Source: an uncultured Pelagibacteraceae bacterium (GTDB lineage Bacteria; Pseudomonadota; Alphaproteobacteria; Pelagibacterales; Pelagibacteraceae). Taken from it: DNA of 64,000 nt. The stretch covers positions 1 through 64,000 of the forward strand of contig CACPPK010000001.1 of NCBI GenBank assembly GCA_902635845.1. Direction: 5' to 3'. Position 1 is the stretch's first letter. Each line of letters begins with the position of its first letter. Position numbers and translations under genes: made by a program. The notes beneath the pieces are model-generated. The model was not told the DNA's origin. It was given only the letters and a program-made list of their open reading frames with translations, and searched no databases. Of this stretch, positions 1 through 9,246 are shown piece after piece.

Positions 1-535
1 CCGTAACTGAAATTAGAGAGGTATCTTTTAAAGTTATTTGCCAAACATTGCTTAAATTTGGAATAGCTAGTCTTAACATTTGAGGTAGAATTATTTTATA
101 AAATTGGACAAATTTATTTACACCTAAAACCTTAGCAGCTTCAAACTGACCTTTGTCTATTGATTGTATTGCACCTCTAAAAACTTCAGTTGAATAAGCG
201 CCTGAAATAATTCCAATTGCCATAGATCCTGTAATGAATGCATTAATTTCGATATACTCATAATAACCAAATATGGATGCTACATACATGATTGCTCCAC
301 TTCCTCCAAAAAAGAAAAGATAAATAACTAAAAGTTCAGGCACACCACGAATAACTGTCGTATAAAAATTTCCAACTAAATTTAAAGATTTATATTTTGA
401 AAGTTTTAATGGAGTAAAAATTAAAGCAAAAACAAAACCAACCAGCATTGCTGTTATAGAAACAGCAATTGTCATTAAGGTTGCGTAAAATAACTCGTCA
501 CCCCAACCAGTTTTGCCAAATACGAGAAGTTCCAT
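1..535 (-). CDS. Amino-acid ABC transporter permease (HisM/ArtQ-type), partial, C-terminus beyond left edge
   Basis: Hand translation of minus strand from ATG at 535: MELLVFGKTGWGDELFYATLMTIAVSITAMLVGFVFALIF...GAYSTEVFRGAIQSIDKGQFEAAKVLG, with the permease EAA-type motif; next to an SBP. Confidence 0.85.
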   Translation of the reverse strand, partial: MELLVFGKTGWGDELFYATLMTIAVSITAMLVGFVFALIFTPLKLSKYKSLNLVGNFYTTVIRGVPELLVIYLFFFGGSGAIMYVASIFGYYEYIEINAFITGSMAIGIISGAYSTEVFRGAIQSIDKGQFEAAKVLGVNKFVQFYKIILPQMLRLAIPNLSNVWQITLKDTSLISVT

Positions 536-542
536 ATAGATT

Positions 543-565
543 GGCGACTATATATTATAGTCGCC
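543..565 (-). other. Intercistronic stem-loop between SBP and permease genes
   Basis: GGCGACTATA-TAT-TATAGTCGCC, perfect 10-bp stem, 3-nt loop; no strong T-run. Confidence 0.7.
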
Positions 566-580
566 TAATCTGAAATTGAA

Positions 581-1432
581 TTACATAGAAGCGTCGAAAC
601 CAAAATGCTTAATAGCAAGTTTGCTAATAATTCCTTGTTTTCTAGCTTTATTAATTGCTTTATTGAAGTCTTTTAAGATTTTAGCATCTCTTTTTCCAAT
701 AGCGCTGTCGCTAGCTTGTCTGATACCAACACCTACGCCATTACCAAATGCACCACCTGAAAAAGTTGGTCCAACTAATACAACTGGTTTACCTGATTTG
801 TCTGCATAATCTGTAAATGCTACTGCTGCAGCTAAAGCAACATCACATCTTCCAGAAGTTAGATCAAGGTTAACTTCATCTTGAGTTTTATAAGTTCTAA
901 CATTTACACTTCCAACATCACCTGACTCTAAAAAATTTTGGTGGATAGTTCCTGTTTGAGTACAAACAGTTTTGCCAGCAAGTGCTCCTGTCAAAGTTTT
1001 GAGAGCTTTCTTAACATCAGATCCACCTAATGATAAATTAATACCTTCTGGTGTATCCATACCCTCTAAGCTTGAACCTTTCATTACTGCAAGAGAAGCA
1101 ACTTCATCAGCATAACCTTGAGAAAAAGTAATTGTTTTTTGTCTTTCAGCAGTAATAGACATTCCGGCCATGATTGCATCAAATTTTCTCATTACTAGAG
1201 CTGGAATCATTCCATCCCAATCTTGCTCAACAATTGTACACTCATATTTCATGATCGCACAAAGCTCATTAGCAAGCTCAACCTCAAAACCGATTAGATT
1301 ACCTGAAGCATCTTTTGAATTCCATGGAGGGTAAGCACCCTCAGTTCCAATTTTTATTTTTTCAGCAGAAACATTTCCAATGATAAATAAAGAGGCAAGA
1401 ACTGTTAAAATAGTTTTTTTGAATATATTCAT
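581..1432 (-). CDS. Amino-acid ABC transporter substrate-binding protein (HisJ/ArtJ-like, SBP family 3)
   Basis: Signal peptide; KIKIGTEGAYPPWNSKDASGNLIGFEVELANELC motif. Confidence 0.9.
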   Translation of the reverse strand: MNIFKKTILTVLASLFIIGNVSAEKIKIGTEGAYPPWNSKDASGNLIGFEVELANELCAIMKYECTIVEQDWDGMIPALVMRKFDAIMAGMSITAERQKTITFSQGYADEVASLAVMKGSSLEGMDTPEGINLSLGGSDVKKALKTLTGALAGKTVCTQTGTIHQNFLESGDVGSVNVRTYKTQDEVNLDLTSGRCDVALAAAVAFTDYADKSGKPVVLVGPTFSGGAFGNGVGVGIRQASDSAIGKRDAKILKDFNKAINKARKQGIISKLAIKHFGFDASM

Positions 1433-1491
1433 TATTTTCTCCTTTAATAAGGAATAATTATTTCACAAATTTAAAAAAGAAAAAAGAAAAA

Positions 1492-2532
1492 TTAATGATT
1501 TATTGAGGAAGAAAAATTCCAAGAACAATCAAAACTAGGTATATAAACTCTTGATAATTTTGCATTACCAAAGTTTTTGTTAAAAACATTTAACCAATTT
1601 TCAACCTGCTGTGGTTTTTTATCCTGACTTCCTACTTGAGCTGTAATAACTCCCTTTGGTTTTAATATTCTTACAAGTGAGTCCATATTTTTAGCAGCTA
1701 AATCTATACAAAATTGATCATCATTAAGATCTACAAAAATATGATCATAAGTATCATCACTTGCTGATTTAATACTTTCAAATGCATCGCCCCAAACACA
1801 TTTTACTGAATTCTTCTCAGTTGATTTTTTTCCAATATCTCCTAAATGCTTGTTACAAACATCGACTACTTCTGGATCTAGCTCATACCAATCTATAAAA
1901 TTAAAATTTTTTGAAATGCATTCTCTTGCCACACCGCCATCTCCACCACCAATAATAGCAGCTCTTTCTTTATCATTATTTAAATCTAAACCAGAACCAA
2001 CAAAAGTTGAGCTGTACAAATGTTCATCTATCGAAGCAACCTGAATTTCACCATCTATAAATAAAGATTTTCCAAATTGCTCTAAATCTAAAATTTCAAT
2101 GTGCTGACCAACTTTAGATTTAAAATCTTCTAAAACATCATTCACTACATATGATTTTTGTAAACCTGGTGAGCTATAAATGTCATGGTAAAGGGATTTT
2201 GTGTCTCTATTAAATTCTTTTTTTACTATTCTTTTATGCTCAAACTCTTTTTTTATAATATCTATTGCGACTGATGGACTTACTTTTCCACATGTAAAGA
2301 AATCAAAACTTATAATACCTTTTTCTGGAAATGTATGAAAACTAATATGGCTTTCTGCTAATAACGCTAATATTGTAAAACCTTGTGGTTCAAATTTATA
2401 TTTTGAAATTTTTAAAATTGTTACCTTTGCAGCTTTTGCAATATCATAAATAACTCTTTCGAAAACTGAAGGATCATACTCTTTTATAGTTCCAATTATA
2501 TCTAGAGTTATATGTTCACCAACTTTAGTCAA
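1492..2532 (-). CDS. Fused S-adenosylmethionine decarboxylase (SpeD) - spermidine synthase (SpeE)
   Basis: N-terminal ESHISFHTFPEKG...FFTCG (SpeD) and C-terminal GGGDGGVARE (SpeE) in one 346-aa ORF. Confidence 0.9.
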   Translation of the reverse strand: MTKVGEHITLDIIGTIKEYDPSVFERVIYDIAKAAKVTILKISKYKFEPQGFTILALLAESHISFHTFPEKGIISFDFFTCGKVSPSVAIDIIKKEFEHKRIVKKEFNRDTKSLYHDIYSSPGLQKSYVVNDVLEDFKSKVGQHIEILDLEQFGKSLFIDGEIQVASIDEHLYSSTFVGSGLDLNNDKERAAIIGGGDGGVARECISKNFNFIDWYELDPEVVDVCNKHLGDIGKKSTEKNSVKCVWGDAFESIKSASDDTYDHIFVDLNDDQFCIDLAAKNMDSLVRILKPKGVITAQVGSQDKKPQQVENWLNVFNKNFGNAKLSRVYIPSFDCSWNFSSSINH

Positions 2533-2536
2533 TTTT

Positions 2537-3196
2537 TTATACCTTTTTATATCCTCTTACTTTTTCTAAGATTTTTTGCATTTCCGCAAAAGTAAGATTC
2601 TGTGGTTGACCAAGTTTTAGTGCAAGAAAGTATTGATGGCAAATATTTTCTACTTCTTGTGCAAGTTCAAAAGCTTTGCTTAAAGACTCAGCAAATGCAA
2701 TCTGACCGTGATTTGCCATAAGACATGCTTTTCTATTTTCTAAAGCTTTTATTAAGTTCATAGACAATTCCTTTGTTCCAAAAGTTGCATACTCTGCGCA
2801 TCTGATATCTTCTCCTCCCATTAATGCTATCATGTAGTGAAAGGGTGGTATCGATTTCCTGTGAGTTGAAATGGCTGTAGCATGAGCAGAATGGGCATGA
2901 ACTATAGCTTTTGCCTCTCTTTTGTTTTTATAAATGTCCTGATGAAATCTCCATTCAGAAGATGGGTTTAATCCTGAATTAAAAATTTTTAAAAAATCAT
3001 ATTCTTTCTCATTTGATAAAAACACTATATCCTCTTCTTTTAAATCCTCATATTTTATTCCTGATGGGGTAATATAAAATCCATCTTCACCGTCAATTTG
3101 GGTTCTAACAGAAATATTCCCTGATCTAAGTGGAGATAAGTTAGTACTATTCAGCTTTTTTGAAAATTCAATTACTTCTAACTTTTCATTTTTCAT
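2537..3196 (-). CDS. Class II aldolase/adducin family protein (MtnB-like or Ald2/FucA-like)
   Basis: SGNISVR and IVHAHSAHATAIS metal-binding motif; 4 bp from the SpeDE fusion. Confidence 0.85.
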   Translation of the reverse strand: MKNEKLEVIEFSKKLNSTNLSPLRSGNISVRTQIDGEDGFYITPSGIKYEDLKEEDIVFLSNEKEYDFLKIFNSGLNPSSEWRFHQDIYKNKREAKAIVHAHSAHATAISTHRKSIPPFHYMIALMGGEDIRCAEYATFGTKELSMNLIKALENRKACLMANHGQIAFAESLSKAFELAQEVENICHQYFLALKLGQPQNLTFAEMQKILEKVRGYKKV

Positions 3197-3252
3197 ATAA
3201 ATATTACTTGATTTTATAGCTGATAAATAACAAACTATATAAAAAATAAAAC

Positions 3253-4615
3253 ATGTCAGATACTATTAAATATTTTCTTGAAGAAAGCAAAATGCCAAAA
3301 ACTTGGTACAATATTGCTGCAGATTTACCCAAACCTATGGAGCCTCCACTTCATCCAGGTACTTTAAAACCAATTGGGCCAGATGATCTAGCTCCTCTGT
3401 TTCCAATGGCTTTGATAGGACAAGAAGTTTCTCAAGATAGAGAAATAGAAATACCAGAGCCTGTGCGAGAAATTTATAAAAAATGGAGACCATCACCATT
3501 ATATAGAGCTAGAGCATTAGAAAAACATTTAGATACACCTGCAAAAATTTATTATAAATATGAAGGTGTAAGTCCTTCAGGTAGTCACAAACCAAATACA
3601 GCGGTCGCTCAAGCATTTTATAATAAAGAAGAAGGAACGAAAAAAATAACTACGGAAACAGGCGCGGGACAATGGGGAACTTCCCTAGCATTTGCATGTA
3701 AATTGTTTGGAATTGAATTAGATGTTTACATGGTAAAAGTTAGTTTTGAACAAAAGCCATACCGAAAACTTGTAATGCAAACTTATGGTGCTAGATGTGT
3801 AGCTAGTCCATCTAATGAAACAGATAGTGGGAAAGCCATTTTAGCAAAAGATCCAAATAATACGGGAAGTTTAGGTATAGCAATCTCAGAAGCAGTAGAA
3901 ATGGCTGCAAAAAATCCAGATACAAAATATGCATTAGGAAGTGTTTTAAATCACGTATTAATGCATCAAACTATTGTAGGTAATGAGGCGATACTTCAAA
4001 TGGAAATGGCAGATGATTATCCAGATATTTTAGTTGGTTGCACAGGTGGTGGAAGTAATTTTTCAGGATTAGCTAATCCTTTTTTTAGGAAAAAATTTTA
4101 GAGAGGGAAAAAAAACAAGAGTTATCGCATGTGAACCTAAGTCATGCCCTACATTAACTGAGGGGAAATATGTATATGATTTTGGTGATACTGGTAAATT
4201 AACACCTTTAGTAAAAATGCATACACTTGGGTCACAATTTATTCCTCCAGCTACTCATTCAGGAGGTTTAAGATATCATGGAATGGCTCCGTTAGTTAGT
4301 CACCTAAAGGAAATTAATGCTCTAGAAGCAAAAGCATATGGCCAAAAAGAATGTTTTGAAGCTGGAGTAAATTTTGCAAGAACAGAAGGTATAGTTCCGG
4401 CACCTGAAGCGACACATGCTGTTAGGGGTGCTATTGATGCTGCTTTAGAGTGTAAAAAAAATGGAGAGTCTAAAACAATATTATTCAATTTATGTGGTCA
4501 TGGTCATTTTGACATGAAAGCATATGGAGATTACTTCGAAGGAAGCTTAGCGGAAGATAAGTTTGATAAAGGAAGTATGGATAAAGCTTTAGAAGATCTT
4601 CCAAAAATTGCTTAA
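3253..4615 (+). pseudogene. TrpB-like (TrpB2-type) tryptophan synthase beta chain, split by a single frameshift near 4080-4100
   Basis: ORFs 3253..4101 and 4217..4615 are the N- and C-terminal parts of one PLP enzyme ([42 protein letters not shown]). Removing one T from the T7 run 4080-4086 gives [22 protein letters not shown]. Confidence 0.85.
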
Positions 4616-4623
4616 TTTAAAAA

Positions 4624-5727
4624 TTGAGTCTCATTAAACCATTCAGCGGTATAAGGCCAAAAAAAAAATTTGCAAAAAAAGTTACTTCTCCAAACTTAAC
4701 TTATATTAATAATTACAAACTAAATAAAAAATTAAATTTTCTTAATTTATTAAATACTTCTAACATCAATAAATCAAAAAAAATGCTAAAAAGTCTTAAT
4801 GATAAAGGTATTATTAAACAAGATCGATCAAATCATTTCTATTTATATCGAATTACGTACAGTAAAAAAAAATTACTAGGGATAGTTGGAAAAATAAATT
4901 TAGACAATTATGATGACAAAAAAATATTAGGTCATGAAGAAACCTTTGTGGAAAGGATTAAAAAAAGAAAAGAGCAATTATTAAAATTTAATAGTCAAAT
5001 AAGCCCTATATATACTGCATATAGGTCTAACCGAAATTCTATAAAGAAATTAAATAATATTTTTAAATATAAACCAGATTACAATTTTAAATCTGAGGAT
5101 AAATGTAGGCACGAACTTTGGGTTGTTAAAAAAGCAAATATAGAAAAATTACTCAAAAATTATCTTAAAAATATTAAAAAAATATACATATGTGATGGAC
5201 ACCATCGGATACAGGCTATGTTAAAAAGTAAAAAAAAAATAGCTCCCATGGTAATTGCTTTCCCCCATAATCAGGTAAATATATTAGATTATAATAGAGT
5301 TATTAAAACTAGCTTAAAGTTTGAAAAAATTAAAAAAATAATTTCAAAAAACTTTATTATAGAAATTTCCAAAAAGGATAAGCAACCCAAACAAAATCAG
5401 ATTGAAATGTATGCAAATAAAAAATGGTATTTGATTAAACCTTTTAAGAAATCAAAAGAATTAGATGTAACGATATTGAGAAAATTTATATTAAATAAAA
5501 TCCTGAAAAACAAAAAAAATGTTAAATTCGTATCAGGTTTTAAAGGAAAAAAAGTTTTAGAAAATTTTATAAATACTAAAAATTACGATTTAGCATTTAG
5601 GTTATATCCTACAAATATTTCACAAGTTTTATCTTTTGCAGAAAGCAAAAAATATATGCCCCAAAAGTCTACTTGGTTTCACCCAAAACCACTTGATGGA
5701 TTAATTTCATCAAAAATTACTTCTTAA
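4624..5727 (+). CDS. DUF1015 family protein
   Basis: N-terminal IKPFSGIRPKKKFAKKVTSP and YICDGHHRIQAML typical of DUF1015; TTG start. Confidence 0.7.
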   Translation: MSLIKPFSGIRPKKKFAKKVTSPNLTYINNYKLNKKLNFLNLLNTSNINKSKKMLKSLNDKGIIKQDRSNHFYLYRITYSKKKLLGIVGKINLDNYDDKKILGHEETFVERIKKRKEQLLKFNSQISPIYTAYRSNRNSIKKLNNIFKYKPDYNFKSEDKCRHELWVVKKANIEKLLKNYLKNIKKIYICDGHHRIQAMLKSKKKIAPMVIAFPHNQVNILDYNRVIKTSLKFEKIKKIISKNFIIEISKKDKQPKQNQIEMYANKKWYLIKPFKKSKELDVTILRKFILNKILKNKKNVKFVSGFKGKKVLENFINTKNYDLAFRLYPTNISQVLSFAESKKYMPQKSTWFHPKPLDGLISSKITS

Positions 5728-6796
5728 ATAATTGTTTTAAACCAGAAAATGAAGCTTCTGAAATTCCTCTTTCAGTAATAAAACCTGTTACGTATTTTGC
5801 AGGTGTAACATCAAAGGCTAAGTTCATTGCCTTACTTTTGTTAGGATATATCAGAACTCTTTTAATTTGATTGTTCTCATCAATACCCTCAACATGAGAT
5901 AATTCATCTGAATTTCTTTCTTCTATTGGAATATCTTTTGCATCTTTAGTGTCCCAGTCAATAGTTGAACTTGGAAGAGCTACATAAAAAGGAACATTAT
6001 TATCATTTGCAGCTAATGCTTTAAGATAAGTTCCAATTTTATTACAAACGTCTCCATTGGATAAAGTCCTATCAGTTCCTACAATGCACATATCAACCTC
6101 TCCTCTCTGCATTAAAATACCGCCTGTATTATCAGCAATAATAGTATTGCTAATTTCTTCTTCATTTAATTCATATGAGGTTAAATTAGCACCTTGGTTT
6201 CTTGGTCTTGTTTCATCTACCCATACATGAACTGGTATACCTTTTTTGTGTGCATGGTAAATTGGTGATGTAGCAGTACCCCAATTAATTGTTGCTAACC
6301 AACCAGCATTACAATGTGTTAATATATTTACAGTATCTTTCTTTTTATTATAAATTTCTTCAATTATTTTTAATCCATTAATACCAATTTTTTCACAAAA
6401 CTTTTCATCTTCATCGCATATTTCTTTTGCTTCATTCAGGGCAATGCTTAATATTTGATTACTATTAATTCCTGATAATTTTTTCATCATACGATCTACA
6501 GCCCATTTTAAATTAATGGCAGTAGGTCTTGATTGGATTAAATATTCTGAGCTTTTTTTAATAAAATTAGAATCATTTTTTTCCATAATAGCTAAAACAA
6601 TACCGTAAGCAGCGGTTCCACCTATTAATGGCGCTCCTCTAACCTCCATAATTTTGATGGAATTGATTGCATCTTTTACAGTTTTGAGATCTTTAATTAT
6701 AAATTGATGTGGAAGTTTTGTTTGATCAATAATTTTAACAGTTTGACTTTTCTCATCAAACCAAATTGTTCGATATTCTTTTCCTTCTATTTTCAT
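5717..6796 (-). CDS. mtnA: S-methyl-5-thioribose-1-phosphate isomerase
   Basis: MEVRGAPLIGGTAAYG, LTHCNAGWLAT, DNTGGILMQRGEVDMCIVGTDR motifs. Confidence 0.93.
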   Translation of the reverse strand: MKIEGKEYRTIWFDEKSQTVKIIDQTKLPHQFIIKDLKTVKDAINSIKIMEVRGAPLIGGTAAYGIVLAIMEKNDSNFIKKSSEYLIQSRPTAINLKWAVDRMMKKLSGINSNQILSIALNEAKEICDEDEKFCEKIGINGLKIIEEIYNKKKDTVNILTHCNAGWLATINWGTATSPIYHAHKKGIPVHVWVDETRPRNQGANLTSYELNEEEISNTIIADNTGGILMQRGEVDMCIVGTDRTLSNGDVCNKIGTYLKALAANDNNVPFYVALPSSTIDWDTKDAKDIPIEERNSDELSHVEGIDENNQIKRVLIYPNKSKAMNLAFDVTPAKYVTGFITERGISEASFSGLKQLFKK

Positions 6797-7734
6797 TTCA
6801 ATCTTGATGCGATATAATCTAATATTGTTGGATTATAATATTGAAAACAAAGTCCAACATCCATATCATGACCTTTTTTTACTGGTTCCTCCCAGTCATC
6901 TCCTTTTCTCTTACAGCTCTTTCCATTAATTTTATAATTTTCTGAAATTACTATTCTTTTCATCCCAGGAATTTCTTCTAACCAATCAGATAATAATCCT
7001 TCATATTTATCCTTTGGGTGTGTGAAGGCTAATATAGGAACTTTTAAATTATTTTTAATTTCGTCATTCATCTTTTGTCGCAAATCATGGGGTCCTTGAT
7101 ATTTTTTTCTAAATTTAGCCATTGCTTTTTCTACACCATTTTTTTTTACTTTATATTTAGAAGATAATTTTCCAAAACATGCTTGCATATAAGATATGCC
7201 TCCACCCGCCTTATCTGGGTACCTAGACATAAACAATAACGTGGTTAAACCGCCACAAGAATGTCCAGTAACAAAAACTTGTTTTCTTGGTACTCCCGCA
7301 TCTACAAATTTTTCAATTAATTCTAAATTTAATTCTACTCTTTTATCCAATATATGCTTACCCTCATAAATTTTTGGTACAGGCTTTAACCACCACCAAT
7401 CCTTTTTTTTAGACATATTTTTAGACATATCTCCTCTAAGATGAGTTGAGCATAAATTATAAACCATTATTTTTTTTCCATTAACCTCTTGGTCTATCAA
7501 AGATGCATGATTTCTTAACATTGATACCCATGTACAATTTATTGCGATATCATTTTCGTCTTGTCCGTGATTATAAATTAAAATAATTTTATTTTTAGGA
7601 TCCTTAATTTCAAAATTCTTAATCAATCTAACCTCTTTATTAATAAATCCGCTTTCATTAATCTTATCGTAAGGTCCTGCATAAGCTAGAGTTGAAAATA
7701 ATATAAAAGTAAAAATTAATAATATTTTTCTCAT
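6793..7734 (-). CDS. Secreted alpha/beta-hydrolase-like protein
   Basis: Signal peptide; GHSCGG nucleophile elbow; overlaps mtnA and mtnP by 4 bp each. Confidence 0.7.
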   Translation of the reverse strand: MRKILLIFTFILFSTLAYAGPYDKINESGFINKEVRLIKNFEIKDPKNKIILIYNHGQDENDIAINCTWVSMLRNHASLIDQEVNGKKIMVYNLCSTHLRGDMSKNMSKKKDWWWLKPVPKIYEGKHILDKRVELNLELIEKFVDAGVPRKQVFVTGHSCGGLTTLLFMSRYPDKAGGGISYMQACFGKLSSKYKVKKNGVEKAMAKFRKKYQGPHDLRQKMNDEIKNNLKVPILAFTHPKDKYEGLLSDWLEEIPGMKRIVISENYKINGKSCKRKGDDWEEPVKKGHDMDVGLCFQYYNPTILDYIASRLK

Positions 7735-8606
7735 TTTTTTAAAAGTACCCTTCCTGCTACTGTTTTAAGTTTATCTTTTGTTTTTTGTGTTCTTTTTTCT
7801 GGGGCTGTAATTATAGCTAAATCCAAACAATTATTTGTAGGATCTTTTGGATCAATATGATTTTCAAAATTCTCAATTAAATTTTTAATCATATTTTTTG
7901 CTTTTGCAGCATTTCCTAAAAGAACTTTGATAACTTGCTGAACGTCAACGTTTTCATGATCTGGATGCCAACAATCATAATCAGTTACCATTGAAACTGA
8001 AGCGTATCTAATTTCGGCTTCTCTTGCTAATTTTGCTTCTGGCATATTAGTCATTCCAATTACATCTGCTTTCCAAGATCTATATAAATTAGATTCTGCT
8101 AATGTTGAAAACTGTGGCCCTTCCATAACAACATAGGTTCCATTTCTTTGATAATCTATATTTGATTTTTTTATTGCTTCTTCGCAAGCATTCATTAATC
8201 CGTTAGAGGTTGGGTGAGCCATCGATACATGAGCTACAATTTCATCATCAAAAAAAGTTTTTATTCTTGCAAATGTTCTATCTATAAATTGATCAACAAT
8301 AACAAATTTACCTGGTGGCAATTCTTCTTTTAAAGAACCCACGGCAGAAACAGAAACTATATCTGTTACACCAAGCTGTTTGAGTGCATCTATATTTGCT
8401 CTAAAGTTAATATTCGATGGAGACACAAAATGGCCCCTTCCATGTCTTGGTAAAAAATAAACTTCTTTATTATTATAGTTTGTTTTTAAAATTTGATCTG
8501 AAGGTTTTCCCCATGGTGTCTTTAAGTCAAGTAATTCCCTATCTTTAAACTCCTCTACATCGTATAGACCACTTCCTCCTATTATTGCTAATTTATTTGT
8601 TGTCAT
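7731..8606 (-). CDS. mtnP: 5'-methylthioadenosine phosphorylase (S-methyl-MTA type)
   Basis: LAIIGGSGLYDVEEF, FLPRHGRGHFVSPSNINFRAN, MTNMPEAKLAREAEI. Confidence 0.93.
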   Translation of the reverse strand: MTTNKLAIIGGSGLYDVEEFKDRELLDLKTPWGKPSDQILKTNYNNKEVYFLPRHGRGHFVSPSNINFRANIDALKQLGVTDIVSVSAVGSLKEELPPGKFVIVDQFIDRTFARIKTFFDDEIVAHVSMAHPTSNGLMNACEEAIKKSNIDYQRNGTYVVMEGPQFSTLAESNLYRSWKADVIGMTNMPEAKLAREAEIRYASVSMVTDYDCWHPDHENVDVQQVIKVLLGNAAKAKNMIKNLIENFENHIDPKDPTNNCLDLAIITAPEKRTQKTKDKLKTVAGRVLLKK

Positions 8607-8647
8607 AATTTATAAATTATTTATTTATACTTTTATATTTAACTATT

Positions 8648-9175
8648 ATGAACTTAAAAGATTATATTCGATCAATTCCAGATTATCCAAAAAAAGGTAT
8701 TTTATTTAGAGATATAACCACACTGATTAAAGACGAAAATGCATTTGAAGAAACGATTAATCAAATAATAGAGAGATCAAAAAAATACAATTTTACAAAA
8801 ATTGCAGCTATAGAATCCAGGGGTTTTGTATTTGCTTCAGCTGTTTCCTTTGTTCTTAAAAAACCATTTATTATGCTTAGAAAAAAGAACAAATTACCAG
8901 CAGATGTTCACTCAGTAGATTTTGAGCTAGAATATGGAACAGCAACAATAGAAGTGCATAAAGATTCCATAAATAAAAAAGATGAAGTTTTAATAATAGA
9001 TGATCTTATTGCAACCGGAGGTACTGCTGAAGCAGCAGCAAAATTAGTTGAAATTTCTAATGGTAAAGTTGCAGCTTTTATATTTGTAATAAACCTCTTT
9101 GATCTAGGCGGATCAGATAATTTAGTCAAAAATAATTATAAAGTTGAGAATTTAATTGAATTTCCAGGACATTAA
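8648..9175 (+). CDS. apt: Adenine phosphoribosyltransferase
   Basis: LKDYIRSIPDYPKKGILFRDITTL; VLIIDDLIATGGTAEA PRPP motif. Confidence 0.95.
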   Translation: MNLKDYIRSIPDYPKKGILFRDITTLIKDENAFEETINQIIERSKKYNFTKIAAIESRGFVFASAVSFVLKKPFIMLRKKNKLPADVHSVDFELEYGTATIEVHKDSINKKDEVLIIDDLIATGGTAEAAAKLVEISNGKVAAFIFVINLFDLGGSDNLVKNNYKVENLIEFPGH

Positions 9176-9246
9176 GAAGTCAAAAAACTTATCCACAGGC
9201 TATATATTGTTTGAAATTAATTTTTATGGTTATAACTTAATTGCTC

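Noticed and set aside
576-809. Small plus-strand ORF overlapping the amino-acid SBP 3' end
   Set aside because: Antisense to a strong CDS, Pro/Leu-rich, no RBS.
9189-9197. Perfect DnaA-box 9-mer TTATCCACA upstream of guaC
   Set aside because: Single isolated copy; I saw no cluster of boxes, dnaA/dnaN or origin-type genes nearby, and one 9-mer is expected by chance at this window size.
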